From an uncultured Clostridia bacterium (GTDB lineage: Bacteria > Bacillota > Clostridia > Peptostreptococcales > Anaerovoracaceae), in NCBI GenBank assembly GCA_934247125.1, contig CAKQIZ010000002.1, positions 1-63,303 of the forward strand: DNA of 63,303 bases. The letters run 5' to 3'. The notes beneath the pieces were generated by a model. It did not search any database, was not told where the DNA came from, and saw only the letters and a program-made list of their open reading frames with translations. Both the position numbers and the translations under genes were made by a program. Shown here one piece after another: positions 35,599-43,689 of the stretch (the stretch's first letter is position 1; every line of letters begins with the position of its first letter).

Positions 35599-36710
35599 GA
35601 ATTCACAACAAGAGCGACAGACCTGACAATATAGTGATCAAAGAACATCTGCTCGCTTCGAAGTGCGAAGATATCCAGAAGCAGCTGCCTTCATTTCTCA
35701 GAGGTTTTTTCATATATCTCAAGGGAAATGTGCTGCCGATGACAAGGCTGTCATACCTGAATGATATAAAGTTTTTCTGTCAATATTTAATAGATGAGAC
35801 AGAACTTACAGCGGCGAAAAAACCGGTTGACATAAAACCGGAAGAATTCAATAAAATAAAAGCAGTGGATATAAATATTTTCATAGACTACTGCCGCAGA
35901 TACACTGTGGAGAAAGACGATGAGACAGTGGTGTATGAAAACAGCAGCAAGACTCTCGCCAGGAAAAAATCCTCGCTCTCTGTGATGTTCAAGCAGCTTT
36001 ACAGAGATGAGATGATCGAAAAGAATATCACCGACGGATTCGATCCCATCAGGGTACCGAAGGCCGGGGAACGCGAGATCAAAGCGCTGCAGGACAACGA
36101 GGTCATGCTGATGCTGGACGCAGTCTCCACCGGAGAGCATCTTACAGCTAAGGAACGGCAGTACTGGGAAAAGACCAGGAAAAGAGACAAGGCGATACTG
36201 ATGCTTTTTATAACGTACGGCCTGAGGCTGTTCGAGCTGCAGCAGCTCAACGTATCGTCGTTCAACTTCCGCAGAGGTGAATTCAAAATCTACAGAAAGC
36301 GCGACAAGGAAGCTGTGATGCCGCTCAATCACTCGGTCACAGAGGTCGTGAAAGATTACATCGAAAATGAGCGTGCAAACGACGATATGATATCCGACGA
36401 GCATAAAGACGCGCTTTTTCTGTCTCTTCAGGGCAGGCGCATGACAGAAAGGCAGATCCGGGAGCTCGTGAAAAAGTACACATCGATCGGTCTTGAGACT
36501 TCGAGAAAAGCCGGATACAGCCCTCACAAACTGAGGGCAACGGCGGCGACGAGCCTGATCGCAAGGGGCAATTCGATTTTTGACGTACAGGCGCTGCTCG
36601 ATCACGAGCAGGTGACTACGACGCAGCTTTATGCGAACCATAAAATAAACGTAAAAAGAGATCTCGTCAATGATATGGAATGGGAATCAGAAAGAAAAGA
36701 AAGGAAATGA
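35577..36710 (+). CDS. Tyrosine recombinase (XerC/XerD-like)
   Basis: A 377-residue site-specific recombinase. An N-terminal SAM-like core-binding domain spans about 35-150 and the catalytic domain about 170-360. All catalytic residues are visible: R217 (Y-G-L-R-L-F-E), K241, H317 and R320 (P-H-K-L-R-A-T), H343 (D-H-E-Q-V) and the nucleophile Y352. The GTG start at 35577 with AGGGG at 35562 lies inside miaA, so it is coupled to a housekeeping operon rather than to a mobile element; no flanking repeats or excisionase gene are seen. It may be the chromosome dimer resolvase of this lineage or a dedicated switch recombinase. hfq, often found after miaA, is missing. Confidence 0.88.
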   Translation: MGTEKFIRIHNKSDRPDNIVIKEHLLASKCEDIQKQLPSFLRGFFIYLKGNVLPMTRLSYLNDIKFFCQYLIDETELTAAKKPVDIKPEEFNKIKAVDINIFIDYCRRYTVEKDDETVVYENSSKTLARKKSSLSVMFKQLYRDEMIEKNITDGFDPIRVPKAGEREIKALQDNEVMLMLDAVSTGEHLTAKERQYWEKTRKRDKAILMLFITYGLRLFELQQLNVSSFNFRRGEFKIYRKRDKEAVMPLNHSVTEVVKDYIENERANDDMISDEHKDALFLSLQGRRMTERQIRELVKKYTSIGLETSRKAGYSPHKLRATAATSLIARGNSIFDVQALLDHEQVTTTQLYANHKINVKRDLVNDMEWESERKERK

Positions 36711-36714
36711 CAAT

Positions 36715-38277
36715 ATGAAGCGACTAGCTATTTTATCGGTTACTATGATTTTTGCAACGAGTTCGATTGCATCTGCACCGTTTTCTTTCGCCAAGACGAA
36801 TTCTGACACGACTACAAACACAACGACCCGGTCATATGACAGTAAATCACAAAATATCAGGACTGCAAGTGTCCAGAAAGACACCTCATGGTTTGAATAT
36901 TATGATCTGAAAGATACATACGAGATCTCCAGCGAAGAGGAACTGCTGGGATTTGCAAGCCTCATAAATGAAAACCAGACGGACAGCTGGAAGCCTAACA
37001 GGATAGAGAACTTCGAAGGCGTCACATTCGTGCTCACAGAAGATATAAAGCTCACGACAAGTGAATGGACTCCGATAGGCAGCGGCAGCGCTTCATATTT
37101 TGCCGGGGTGTTCGACGGCAACGGACATACGATCAGCGATCTCAAGGTAGACAGCGATTCAGGCCTTGCCGGATTTTTCGGATATCTCAAGGGCGAGGTA
37201 AGAGATCTTACCGTGGAAGGTACCGTGAAATCAGGTGACAGCAGCTGCGGCGGCATCGTCGGGCAGATTGACCCGGAAGGAAAGGTAACGGGCTGCACGG
37301 CTGATATCAGCGTCACAGGCAGAGATAAGGCGGGAGGTATCGCCGGATACAACAGCGGCGGCACTATCGAGCTGTGCACGAATCTGGGAGAGATCTCGGG
37401 AACATACAAGGTAGGCGGTATCGTCGGTGAGAACTGGGGCGGCACTGTAGACAAATGTGCAAACAAGGGAAAAGTCGAATCATCCAAAAGAGGTGTTGCG
37501 ACATACGGCACCGGCGGCATAGCGGGCAGATCGGTATCATCTGAAGCAGAAGTCGCACATTCATACAATACGGGTGAGATCGTATCCGATACTGAGGCCA
37601 CAGGCGGCGTAGTCGGATATATGAACGCTTCCGGCTCTACGATCATCGACTGCTACAACACAGCCAAAGTCATAGTAAAAAACAAGGCTGACGCCAAAAA
37701 GATCGCCAAGTCATACGCAGGCGGTATCGTCGGAATAGCCGGTGCTACTGATGTTTACATAAGGAACTGCTATAATTCGGCTCAGGTGCTGAACGCAGAC
37801 GTAAACGGCGGTGTGGTCGGATACTATATCAATGAGAAAAGCAACCCCGATCATGTAAAATACCTGCGAAACAATTATTATCTCAATGATAGTGCAAAGA
37901 CAGGCATAGGTCTGCTTGAAAACGAAAACGACGATAATCTTTCAAAGGCAGCAGCCGGGATATCATCGAGCAGTCTGACAGGGCTCGCTTCATCGCTGAC
38001 AGCGGCATACAAAGATGATATGGGCATATACGGGAATAATGGATTCCCTGTTCTCGAGTGGCAGGAATCTGTTTCGGAGGATCAGCGCGACTACATGGAT
38101 AATGTATCGACAGACGTACAGAAAAAACTCGACAACTATATCATGGAAAGTTCAGGAAGTTCACAGTATGGACAAATTATCCTCAACTTATTTACACCTG
38201 ATAACTATATAAATGATGCAATGCTCCTCTATAATGGAAACAAAGAGGGTATAAAAAATAAAGTGGAGAAGGAATAA
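36715..38277 (+). CDS. Secreted GLUG-repeat surface protein
   Basis: A 520-residue exported protein. Residues 1-26 are a signal peptide (Lys/Arg, hydrophobic core, S-F-A-K cleavage region). A Ser/Thr-rich stretch follows, then about seven beta-strand repeats of the GLUG type, with cores G-G-I-V-G, G-G-I-A-G, G-G-V-V-G and N-C-Y-N-x-A/G between about residues 175 and 400. GLUG repeats form solenoids in adhesins and other surface proteins. No LPXTG or transmembrane anchor is visible at the end, so it may be released or held by another partner. ATG 36715 with AAAGGAA is preferred over an upstream in-frame start that lacks a signal sequence at its N terminus. Confidence 0.8.
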   Translation: MKRLAILSVTMIFATSSIASAPFSFAKTNSDTTTNTTTRSYDSKSQNIRTASVQKDTSWFEYYDLKDTYEISSEEELLGFASLINENQTDSWKPNRIENFEGVTFVLTEDIKLTTSEWTPIGSGSASYFAGVFDGNGHTISDLKVDSDSGLAGFFGYLKGEVRDLTVEGTVKSGDSSCGGIVGQIDPEGKVTGCTADISVTGRDKAGGIAGYNSGGTIELCTNLGEISGTYKVGGIVGENWGGTVDKCANKGKVESSKRGVATYGTGGIAGRSVSSEAEVAHSYNTGEIVSDTEATGGVVGYMNASGSTIIDCYNTAKVIVKNKADAKKIAKSYAGGIVGIAGATDVYIRNCYNSAQVLNADVNGGVVGYYINEKSNPDHVKYLRNNYYLNDSAKTGIGLLENENDDNLSKAAAGISSSSLTGLASSLTAAYKDDMGIYGNNGFPVLEWQESVSEDQRDYMDNVSTDVQKKLDNYIMESSGSSQYGQIILNLFTPDNYINDAMLLYNGNKEGIKNKVEKE

Positions 38278-38285
38278 TAGATAAC

Positions 38286-39581
38286 ATGCAGAAAAATACC
38301 TACAAATTACTCACAGAAAAATTCGATATCTCGGAAAAAGTCCTCGATCTTATAAACAGAAGTGAGGATCTCGTAAAGGATACTTTTGATGAGCTTGACG
38401 ATATCATGGCGTACAATCAGTACAAAGTCCTGGATGCATTCCAGAAAAACACCATCAGAGATATGCATTTCGGATGGAACACCGGCTACGGCTACGATGA
38501 TCCGGGAAGGGATGCCATCGAGAAGGTGTATGCAGACATATTCCACACTGATGCTGCGCTGGTGCGTCCTATAATCGTAAACGGCACGCATGCGCTCACG
38601 CTCACGCTGATGGGTATACTTCGTCCCGGAGATCAGCTGATATACTGCACAGGTTCTCCCTATGACACTCTCGAGGAAGTTATCGGGATCAGAGGCGAAG
38701 GCAAGGGATCACTCAAGGAATACGGCGTTTCATATGATCAGGTGGAGCTCACCCCTGAAGGCGGTATAGACTTCGAAGCTCTCAGGAAAGCGATCACTCC
38801 ATCTACAAAGATGATCACTCTGCAGAGAGCGACCGGATACGGATGGAGAAAGGCCATCTCTATCGAAGAGATCGAAGAGTGGGCAAAGTTCGTCAAGAGT
38901 ATAGATCCTGAGATAATATGCATGGTAGACAACTGCTATGGTGAATTCCTTCATACAAAAGAGCCTACTGATGTAGGCGCCGATGTCGTTGCCGGATCGC
39001 TGATAAAGAATCCGGGCGGCGGACTCGCACTTACCGGCGGATATATCGCCGGAAGACAGGATCTTATCGAAAAGATCTCCTACAGGATGACATCGCCGGG
39101 AATAGGCGGCGAATGTGGACTCACATTCGGCCAGACAAGGACTATGCTGCAGGGGCTTTTTATCGCGCCCAAAACAGTAAACGGTGCTGTAAAGGGTGCT
39201 ATACTGTGTGCAAAGGCTTTTGAACTGCTGGGATATGATGTTTGTCCTAAACCCGATGATATGAGGAGTGATATCATACAGGCGGTAAAACTCGGCACTC
39301 CGGAGGGTGTGATAGCATTCTGCAAGGGTATCCAGGCTGCAGCGCCTGTTGACTCACACGTTACTCCTCTGCCATGGGATATGCCGGGATATGACGATCC
39401 TGTAATAATGGCTGCCGGCGCATTCGTGCAGGGTTCTTCGATAGAGCTTTCCGCAGATGCACCTATAAGACCGCCTTATGTCGTGTACTTCCAGGGAGGT
39501 CTCACTTATGAACACTCGAAGTTCGGTGTTATCAAGGCATTGCAGGAGCTTTATGATGAAAAACTTATAACTGTTGTTTAA
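38286..39581 (+). CDS. Methionine gamma-lyase-family PLP protein (YnbB-like, 'aluminium resistance')
   Basis: A 431-residue fold-type I PLP protein of the family often named aluminium resistance protein. It shows the family pattern R-D-M-H-F-G-W-N-T-G-Y-G-Y, I-V-N-G-T-H-A-L, M-V-D-N-C-Y-G-E-F and the PLP lysine in S-L-I-K-N-P-G-G-G. It is widely encoded next to miaA-hfq or lexA in Firmicutes; here the surface protein and recombinase separate it from miaA. The true reaction is not known to me. Confidence 0.87.
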   Translation: MQKNTYKLLTEKFDISEKVLDLINRSEDLVKDTFDELDDIMAYNQYKVLDAFQKNTIRDMHFGWNTGYGYDDPGRDAIEKVYADIFHTDAALVRPIIVNGTHALTLTLMGILRPGDQLIYCTGSPYDTLEEVIGIRGEGKGSLKEYGVSYDQVELTPEGGIDFEALRKAITPSTKMITLQRATGYGWRKAISIEEIEEWAKFVKSIDPEIICMVDNCYGEFLHTKEPTDVGADVVAGSLIKNPGGGLALTGGYIAGRQDLIEKISYRMTSPGIGGECGLTFGQTRTMLQGLFIAPKTVNGAVKGAILCAKAFELLGYDVCPKPDDMRSDIIQAVKLGTPEGVIAFCKGIQAAAPVDSHVTPLPWDMPGYDDPVIMAAGAFVQGSSIELSADAPIRPPYVVYFQGGLTYEHSKFGVIKALQELYDEKLITVV

Positions 39582-39586
39582 TGAAT

Positions 39587-39610
39587 GAGGTCTGTTTCAG
39601 ACCTCTCTTT
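39587..39610 (+). terminator. Terminator-like hairpin after the YnbB-like gene
   Basis: GAGGTCTG-TTT-CAGACCTC followed by TCTTT. An 8-bp perfect stem with a short, broken T run. Confidence 0.65.
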
Positions 39611-39626
39611 AACTAGTGAGGAAAAA

Positions 39627-40367
39627 ATGACTATTTCAACGGTAAAGAAGAACAAACTCAGAAAATATTTCAAGATATTCGGTGCTTTATTCAAATTTGC
39701 ACTTCTGCTGGTCATTCTTATAGGATTACCTCTATATATATATTTCGCTCATCATGAATGGATACAGATGTTCTCTAATATGGAAAATGTCGAGGCGCTG
39801 TTTAAACAGTACAAGGCTCAAAGCGTATTCATATATATAGGTTCACAGATACTCCAGATAGTTATATGCATAATCCCGGGGCAGTGGCTGCAGTTTGCAG
39901 CCGGATATATGTACGGTTTCTGGCTGGGGTACCTATACTCGCTCATAGGTGCGTTTCTGGGTTCCGTTCTGACATATTATATAGCAAAACTGCTTGGACA
40001 TGATGCTATGCATCTCATCTTTGGAGAAGAAAAGATAAAAAGCATGCTCGAAACGCTGAACAGCAAGAAGGCGGTCGTACTGGTCTTCCTGATATTCCTT
40101 ATACCGGGAGTCCCCAAGGATCTATGCAACTACGTTGCAGGACTTTCCGAAATGAAACTCAAGCCGTTTCTGATCGTCTCGCTGATAGGCCGCTCTCCCG
40201 GAATGATGGGCAGCCTGCTCATAGGAAGACAGATATACACAGGCGGATACGTCAGCGCTGCAGTCATCGCAGCTGTTGCAGTCGTTCTTTTCGTACTTGG
40301 TCTGATATTCAGGAAAAAGATCACAATTTTTCTGGACAAGTGCTACGAAAGACTCATGAACATGTGA
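39627..40367 (+). CDS. TVP38/TMEM64-family membrane protein (DedA-related)
   Basis: A 246-residue membrane protein with about six hydrophobic helices. The VTT-domain motifs G-A-F-L-G-S (glycine-rich reentrant region) and P-G-V-P-K-D-L, plus G-R-S-P-G near the end, mark the TVP38/TMEM64 family, proposed lipid flippase-like or ion-coupled proteins. ATG 39627 with GTGAGGA upstream is chosen over an earlier in-frame start that overlaps the hairpin. Its substrate is unknown. Confidence 0.85.
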   Translation: MTISTVKKNKLRKYFKIFGALFKFALLLVILIGLPLYIYFAHHEWIQMFSNMENVEALFKQYKAQSVFIYIGSQILQIVICIIPGQWLQFAAGYMYGFWLGYLYSLIGAFLGSVLTYYIAKLLGHDAMHLIFGEEKIKSMLETLNSKKAVVLVFLIFLIPGVPKDLCNYVAGLSEMKLKPFLIVSLIGRSPGMMGSLLIGRQIYTGGYVSAAVIAAVAVVLFVLGLIFRKKITIFLDKCYERLMNM

Positions 40368-40416
40368 TGCAACGTTCACACTTTACATCGCTTTACTATT
40401 GACAGGAGAAAAACAT

Positions 40417-41622
40417 ATGCTTACACTTGACAAAATATATCACGCAGCATTCGTACTGAAAAATGTTGCAAGAAAAACAGATCTTATCAAAGCCACGAAG
40501 CTCTCGGACAAATGCGAGCTTTACCTCAAGACTGAAAACCTTCAGGAAACAGGAAGCTTTAAACTCAGAGGCGCCTATTATAAAATAAGTCAGCTCACTG
40601 ATGAAGAAAAAGCGCACGGCATCATCGCATGCAGTGCAGGAAACCATGCTCAGGGTGTTGCTATGGCTGCGTCTCACAATGGTATAAAATCGATAATATG
40701 CATGCCGGACGGTGCACCGCTCAGCAAGGTCGAGGCTACCAAGCAGCTCGGAGCAGACATACGCCTGGTAAAGGGAGTATACGATGATGCGTATGCAGAA
40801 GCGCTGAGGATACAGGAAGAAACCGGCGCTACTTTCATCCACCCTTTCGATGACGATGAAGTGATAGCAGGGCAGGGTACGATAGGTCTGGAGATCCTGG
40901 ATGAGATCGAAGACCTTGATGCGATAGTTGTCCCGATCGGCGGCGGCGGACTGATTTCCGGAGTAGCTTATGCAGTCAAGCATCTCGATCCGAGCATAAA
41001 GATATATGGTGTGCAGGCGGCCGGCTCAGCCAGCATGTATGAGAGTCATCTTGCAGGACATCCGGTGATGCTCAAGTCAGCTGCGACATTTGCAGACGGC
41101 ATCGCTGTAAAGCAGCCGGGAGATACTACTTTCAAGCTGGTAGAGGAATACGTTGATGAGATAGTAACCGTATCCGAAGACGAGATCGCAGCAGCGATAC
41201 TGGCACTGATCGAAAAACAGAAGGTGATTGCTGAAGGCGCCGGAGCAGTTGCTGTAACCGCAGTACTGTTCGACAAGCTGCCTGTCGAAGGCAAAAAAGT
41301 CGCGTGCATAGTATCAGGCGGAAATATAGATGTGAACATACTCAACCGTGTTATAACGAGAGGTCTCGTGACAAGCGGAAGAAATGCGAACCTCACGATA
41401 GCTCTCACCGACAAGCCCGGACAGCTCCAGGAAGTAGCTGAGATAATCGCACGCTGCGGCGGCAATGTAGTTGCTGTGCATCACGACAGAGCTGATGCGA
41501 ATATGGCGATAACGAGCTGTTTCCTGAAGATCGCACTTGAGACACGAGATCACGATCAGATAAACGAGATCAAACACGAACTGTCTGACGCCGGTTTCAT
41601 GCTGGTGACGGAGCGAGTCTAG
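40417..41622 (+). CDS. ilvA: Threonine ammonia-lyase
   Basis: A 401-residue PLP enzyme that makes 2-oxobutanoate and ammonia from threonine. The PLP lysine is K49 in G-S-F-K-L-R-G-A; S-A-G-N-H-A-Q-G and G-G-G-G-L-I-S-G are cofactor loops. A C-terminal ACT-like domain (about 325-401, D-K-P-G-Q-L-Q-E-V) suggests allosteric control. This single short ACT form is closer to the catabolic/short biosynthetic type than to the long E. coli IlvA. ATG 40417 is placed by AGGAGAA; a TTG 18 bases earlier has no support. Confidence 0.92.
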   Translation: MLTLDKIYHAAFVLKNVARKTDLIKATKLSDKCELYLKTENLQETGSFKLRGAYYKISQLTDEEKAHGIIACSAGNHAQGVAMAASHNGIKSIICMPDGAPLSKVEATKQLGADIRLVKGVYDDAYAEALRIQEETGATFIHPFDDDEVIAGQGTIGLEILDEIEDLDAIVVPIGGGGLISGVAYAVKHLDPSIKIYGVQAAGSASMYESHLAGHPVMLKSAATFADGIAVKQPGDTTFKLVEEYVDEIVTVSEDEIAAAILALIEKQKVIAEGAGAVAVTAVLFDKLPVEGKKVACIVSGGNIDVNILNRVITRGLVTSGRNANLTIALTDKPGQLQEVAEIIARCGGNVVAVHHDRADANMAITSCFLKIALETRDHDQINEIKHELSDAGFMLVTERV

Positions 41623-41660
41623 TACTGAAATTCCAAGACATGAGTTCAGTGCTAAGTCAG

Positions 41661-41869
41661 GGTTTTGCAGCAAAAATTCATGCACGGTTTTGCAGCAAAA
41701 CCAAAAGATAAGTTATAAAAATCTGTTTTTGGTAAAAATACTCATAAAACAGCTTCTTAAGAACGTGCGTTTACCAAAGTCAACTGATAGATAGTTTGTC
41801 TTTGGTATTTTTTATTGAAAAAAGCCCCATTTTTCAAGATAATTTACCAAAAGTTATTGCTGCAAAACC
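41661..41869 (+). repeat. Repeats of GGTTTTGCAGCAA in a gene-free region
   Basis: Direct copies at 41661 and 41686 (the latter the 17-base palindrome GGTTTTGC-A-GCAAAACC) and an inverted copy at 41857-41869. The 472-base stretch 41623-42094 has no gene; it holds these repeats, the ilvA terminator, several TTTACCAA/TTGGTAAA words and the SOS promoter. Confidence 0.65.
41772..41813 (+). terminator. Terminator downstream of ilvA
   Basis: TACCAAAG / CTTTGGTA, 8 bp, with a 20-base loop and six T residues. Confidence 0.7.
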
Positions 41870-41987
41870 TATTCTTGGTAAACAGCCTTGATAAAAACAA
41901 TCTTTTCAGCACAAAAATGCCGAAATCCGGTCTGTTAGTGTGAATTATTGGTATTATGATCAGCAGCGTCCATTTTGCGAATCTTTG

Positions 41988-42066
41988 CGAACAAATGTTT
42001 ATTTATCCATTGACAGCGAACACATATTCTGATATACTTTACTTACATCAAAAGAACAAATGTTTT
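41988..42066 (+). promoter_or_regulatory. SOS promoter with three LexA/DinR-like boxes
   Basis: A strong promoter has TTGACA at 42010-42015, a 17-base spacer and TATACT at 42033-42038. LexA-type boxes (consensus CGAAC-N4-GTTYG) lie at 41988-42001 (CGAACAAATGTTTA, 13 of 14), 42017-42030 inside the spacer (CGAACACATATTCT, 12 of 14) and 42053-42066 after the start point (AGAACAAATGTTTT, 12 of 14). A fourth, AGAACGTGCGTTTA, is at 41760-41773. The layout would block polymerase fully until SOS induction. Confidence 0.83.
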
Positions 42067-42094
42067 TACAAAACAGGGAAGTGAGGAGTGTCAT

Positions 42095-42409
42095 ATGAAA
42101 ACTACTTGCAGAAAAAAATACAGAATCAAATCAAAATTCAGGTTCATAACATCTGTTGTTATAATGGCAGGCCTTATGATCGGTATCATGGGAGCTGTTT
42201 CAGGACTGAATGTTTCAAGAGCACTGACAGAAACAAAATATAAAGAAGTACAGATATGCTATGGAGATACTTTATGGGATATCGCAAATACATACAAGTC
42301 CGATGATACAGACACGCGAAAAGCTGTATTTGAGATATGCAAAGCAAACGATATCGAGGCATCAGATCTTGAACCCGGGATGACGATCTCAGTACCGGAA
42401 AATCTATAA
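42095..42409 (+). CDS. YneA-like SOS cell-division inhibitor (TM plus LysM)
   Basis: A 104-residue protein with a basic N terminus, one membrane helix (about 16-38) and a C-terminal LysM domain (about 48-103: Y-G-D-T-L-W-D-I-A ... N-D-I ... L-E-P-G-M-T-I-S-V-P). This matches YneA of Bacillus and similar SOS suppressors of septation in other Firmicutes: small, anchored, LysM facing the wall. A strong LexA-regulated promoter upstream supports the role. Bacillus yneA is divergent from lexA; no lexA gene is seen here. ATG 42095 is preceded by GTGAGGAG. Sequence identity to YneA was not tested. Confidence 0.8.
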   Translation: MKTTCRKKYRIKSKFRFITSVVIMAGLMIGIMGAVSGLNVSRALTETKYKEVQICYGDTLWDIANTYKSDDTDTRKAVFEICKANDIEASDLEPGMTISVPENL

Positions 42410-42475
42410 AATGTATTCCTTTAAAAATATAAGAGAAACATCTCGAAATAATCATAATAAACATATATTCCAATC

Positions 42476-42522
42476 AAGAAAAACAGGCACTGCATATAAA
42501 ACTGCAAATGCCTGTTTTTCTT
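42476..42522. terminator. Bidirectional terminator after the YneA-like gene
   Basis: A 14-bp perfect stem AAGAAAAACAGGCA / TGCCTGTTTTTCTT with a 19-base loop; T-rich on either strand. It can end the YneA-like transcript and the opposing ruvX transcript. Confidence 0.85.
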
Positions 42523-42668
42523 ATATGGTGTTTAAGATACACAGATACATATGATTCGAGCATCACCGGATGTCCTGCAAGACGGCTGAAGCACCATTTC
42601 GTAATAAACGTGACTGGCGAGGTGCACTACAAGATATAGGTATATTGCAGGATATATGAGCTTTTGGC

Positions 42669-42708
42669 CTTAACTATTCCGATAATTATGATTATAGGAA
42701 TAGTTAAG
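42669..42708. repeat. 40-bp near-perfect palindrome next to ruvX
   Basis: Arms CTTAACTATTCC and GGAATAGTTAAG are perfect over 12 bp; after one mismatch a further 5 bp (ATAAT / ATTAT) close a 4-base loop. There is no adjoining T tract on either strand, so it is not an ordinary terminator. The 333-base gap 42410-42742 otherwise holds only the terminator at 42476 and no gene. Confidence 0.7.
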
Positions 42709-42742
42709 TCTCGCTAAAACATCTCTCCTGTCTCTGTTATCC

Positions 42743-43168
42743 CTATAATGAAGCCAGATATCCCTGCAGGATTATTACTGCGGCCTGTTTGTCTATCACT
42801 TTTTTTCGTTTGCCGCGACTCACATCAGCCTCGATCAAAACTTTTTCTGCCATAACTGTAGTCAGACGTTCGTCGTAGAATTCGATCTTTACATCTGACA
42901 TACCGCTGCTGCGCATTTTATTTTCGAGCATCGTTTTGAATTCGTATACTTTCTCGGTCTGCGGACTGTCAGTTCCATCGAGCTTTTTAGGAAGTCCGAT
43001 CACGACAGTATCGCAGCCAAATTCCCTGATATAATCCATTACCTTGCCGGAATCCTTTCTGATCCCTACTCTTTCTATGGTCGTTACTCCCTGCGCCGTT
43101 ATATTGAGCGCATCACTTACAGCAACGCCTATAGTCTTATCACCTACGTCAAGTGCCAGTTTTTTCAT
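42743..43168 (-). CDS. ruvX: RuvX/YqgF Holliday-junction resolvase-like protein
   Basis: A 141-residue RNase H-fold protein. L-A-L-D-V-G-D-K-T-I-G-V-A carries the first acidic residue, V-V-I-G-L-P-K the middle strand, D-E-R-L-T-T and D-K-Q-A-A the later catalytic region. Family members are nucleases linked to pre-16S rRNA 5' end maturation and to recombination. The order alaS-ireB-ruvX is conserved in Firmicutes. Confidence 0.93.
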   Translation of the reverse strand: MKKLALDVGDKTIGVAVSDALNITAQGVTTIERVGIRKDSGKVMDYIREFGCDTVVIGLPKKLDGTDSPQTEKVYEFKTMLENKMRSSGMSDVKIEFYDERLTTVMAEKVLIEADVSRGKRKKVIDKQAAVIILQGYLASL

Positions 43169-43307
43169 TAGTTTTTTATCCTTCCCGATTCACGATCCAT
43201 AGTTAACATAATTTTTTTACAGAAATCAATTGTTTTCCTGTATCGATCTCTATTACTTTATTTAAAGTCATATGCCATTGTCTGTTATATATTGCTTCAA
43301 TCAAAAG

Positions 43308-43337
43308 AAAAAGGCGGACATCGCTGTTCGCCTTTTT
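43308..43337. terminator. Terminator downstream of ireB
   Basis: AAAAAGGCGGACA / TGTTCGCCTTTTT, 13 pairs with one G-U, 4-base loop, T runs on both strands. It lies between ireB and ruvX (minus strand), so ruvX probably relies on readthrough or its own promoter. Confidence 0.82.
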
Positions 43338-43345
43338 AATAGTCA

Positions 43346-43594
43346 TTATCTGCGGAGATATGCTCTGATGAGTTCCTCTACCAGATCGTCTCTTTCGATT
43401 CTTCCCATTACGTTTCTGGCATTGTTGTGGCTCGTAATGTATGAAGGATCGCCGGATAAAATATATCCTACCATCTGATCGATAGCATTGTAACCTCTTT
43501 CCTCCAGCGCATCGTATACTATATTCAAAATCTCTTCAATAGTTCTCTGTTCTATTTTATCGAAATTATCATACATTCTAGTTTGCCTATCCAT
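43346..43594 (-). CDS. ireB: IreB-family regulator (UPF0297)
   Basis: An 82-residue small protein of the IreB family, a substrate of the PASTA kinase IreK in enterococci and a regulator of cephalosporin resistance. Family segments [13 protein letters not shown]-x-Q-x-V-G-Y and G-D-P-x-Y-I-T are present. The ATG at 43594 has GGAGG 8 bases away; a longer start at 43612 would include the ribosome site. It sits between alaS and ruvX. Confidence 0.95.
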   Translation of the reverse strand: MDRQTRMYDNFDKIEQRTIEEILNIVYDALEERGYNAIDQMVGYILSGDPSYITSHNNARNVMGRIERDDLVEELIRAYLRR

Positions 43595-43689
43595 CGTATA
43601 ACCTCCGTTCATCTATATATCGAAATTATAACACCCTGATATACTTAAATACAAGTAAAAACATATATTTACACAAAATTATCACATCA

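Noticed and set aside
41661-41869. CRISPR array
   Set aside because: The repeats are short, in mixed orientation and unevenly spaced, with no cas genes.
43272-43478. 68-codon plus-strand frame over the ireB terminator
   Set aside because: Overlaps a terminator and the antisense of ireB; no ribosome site.
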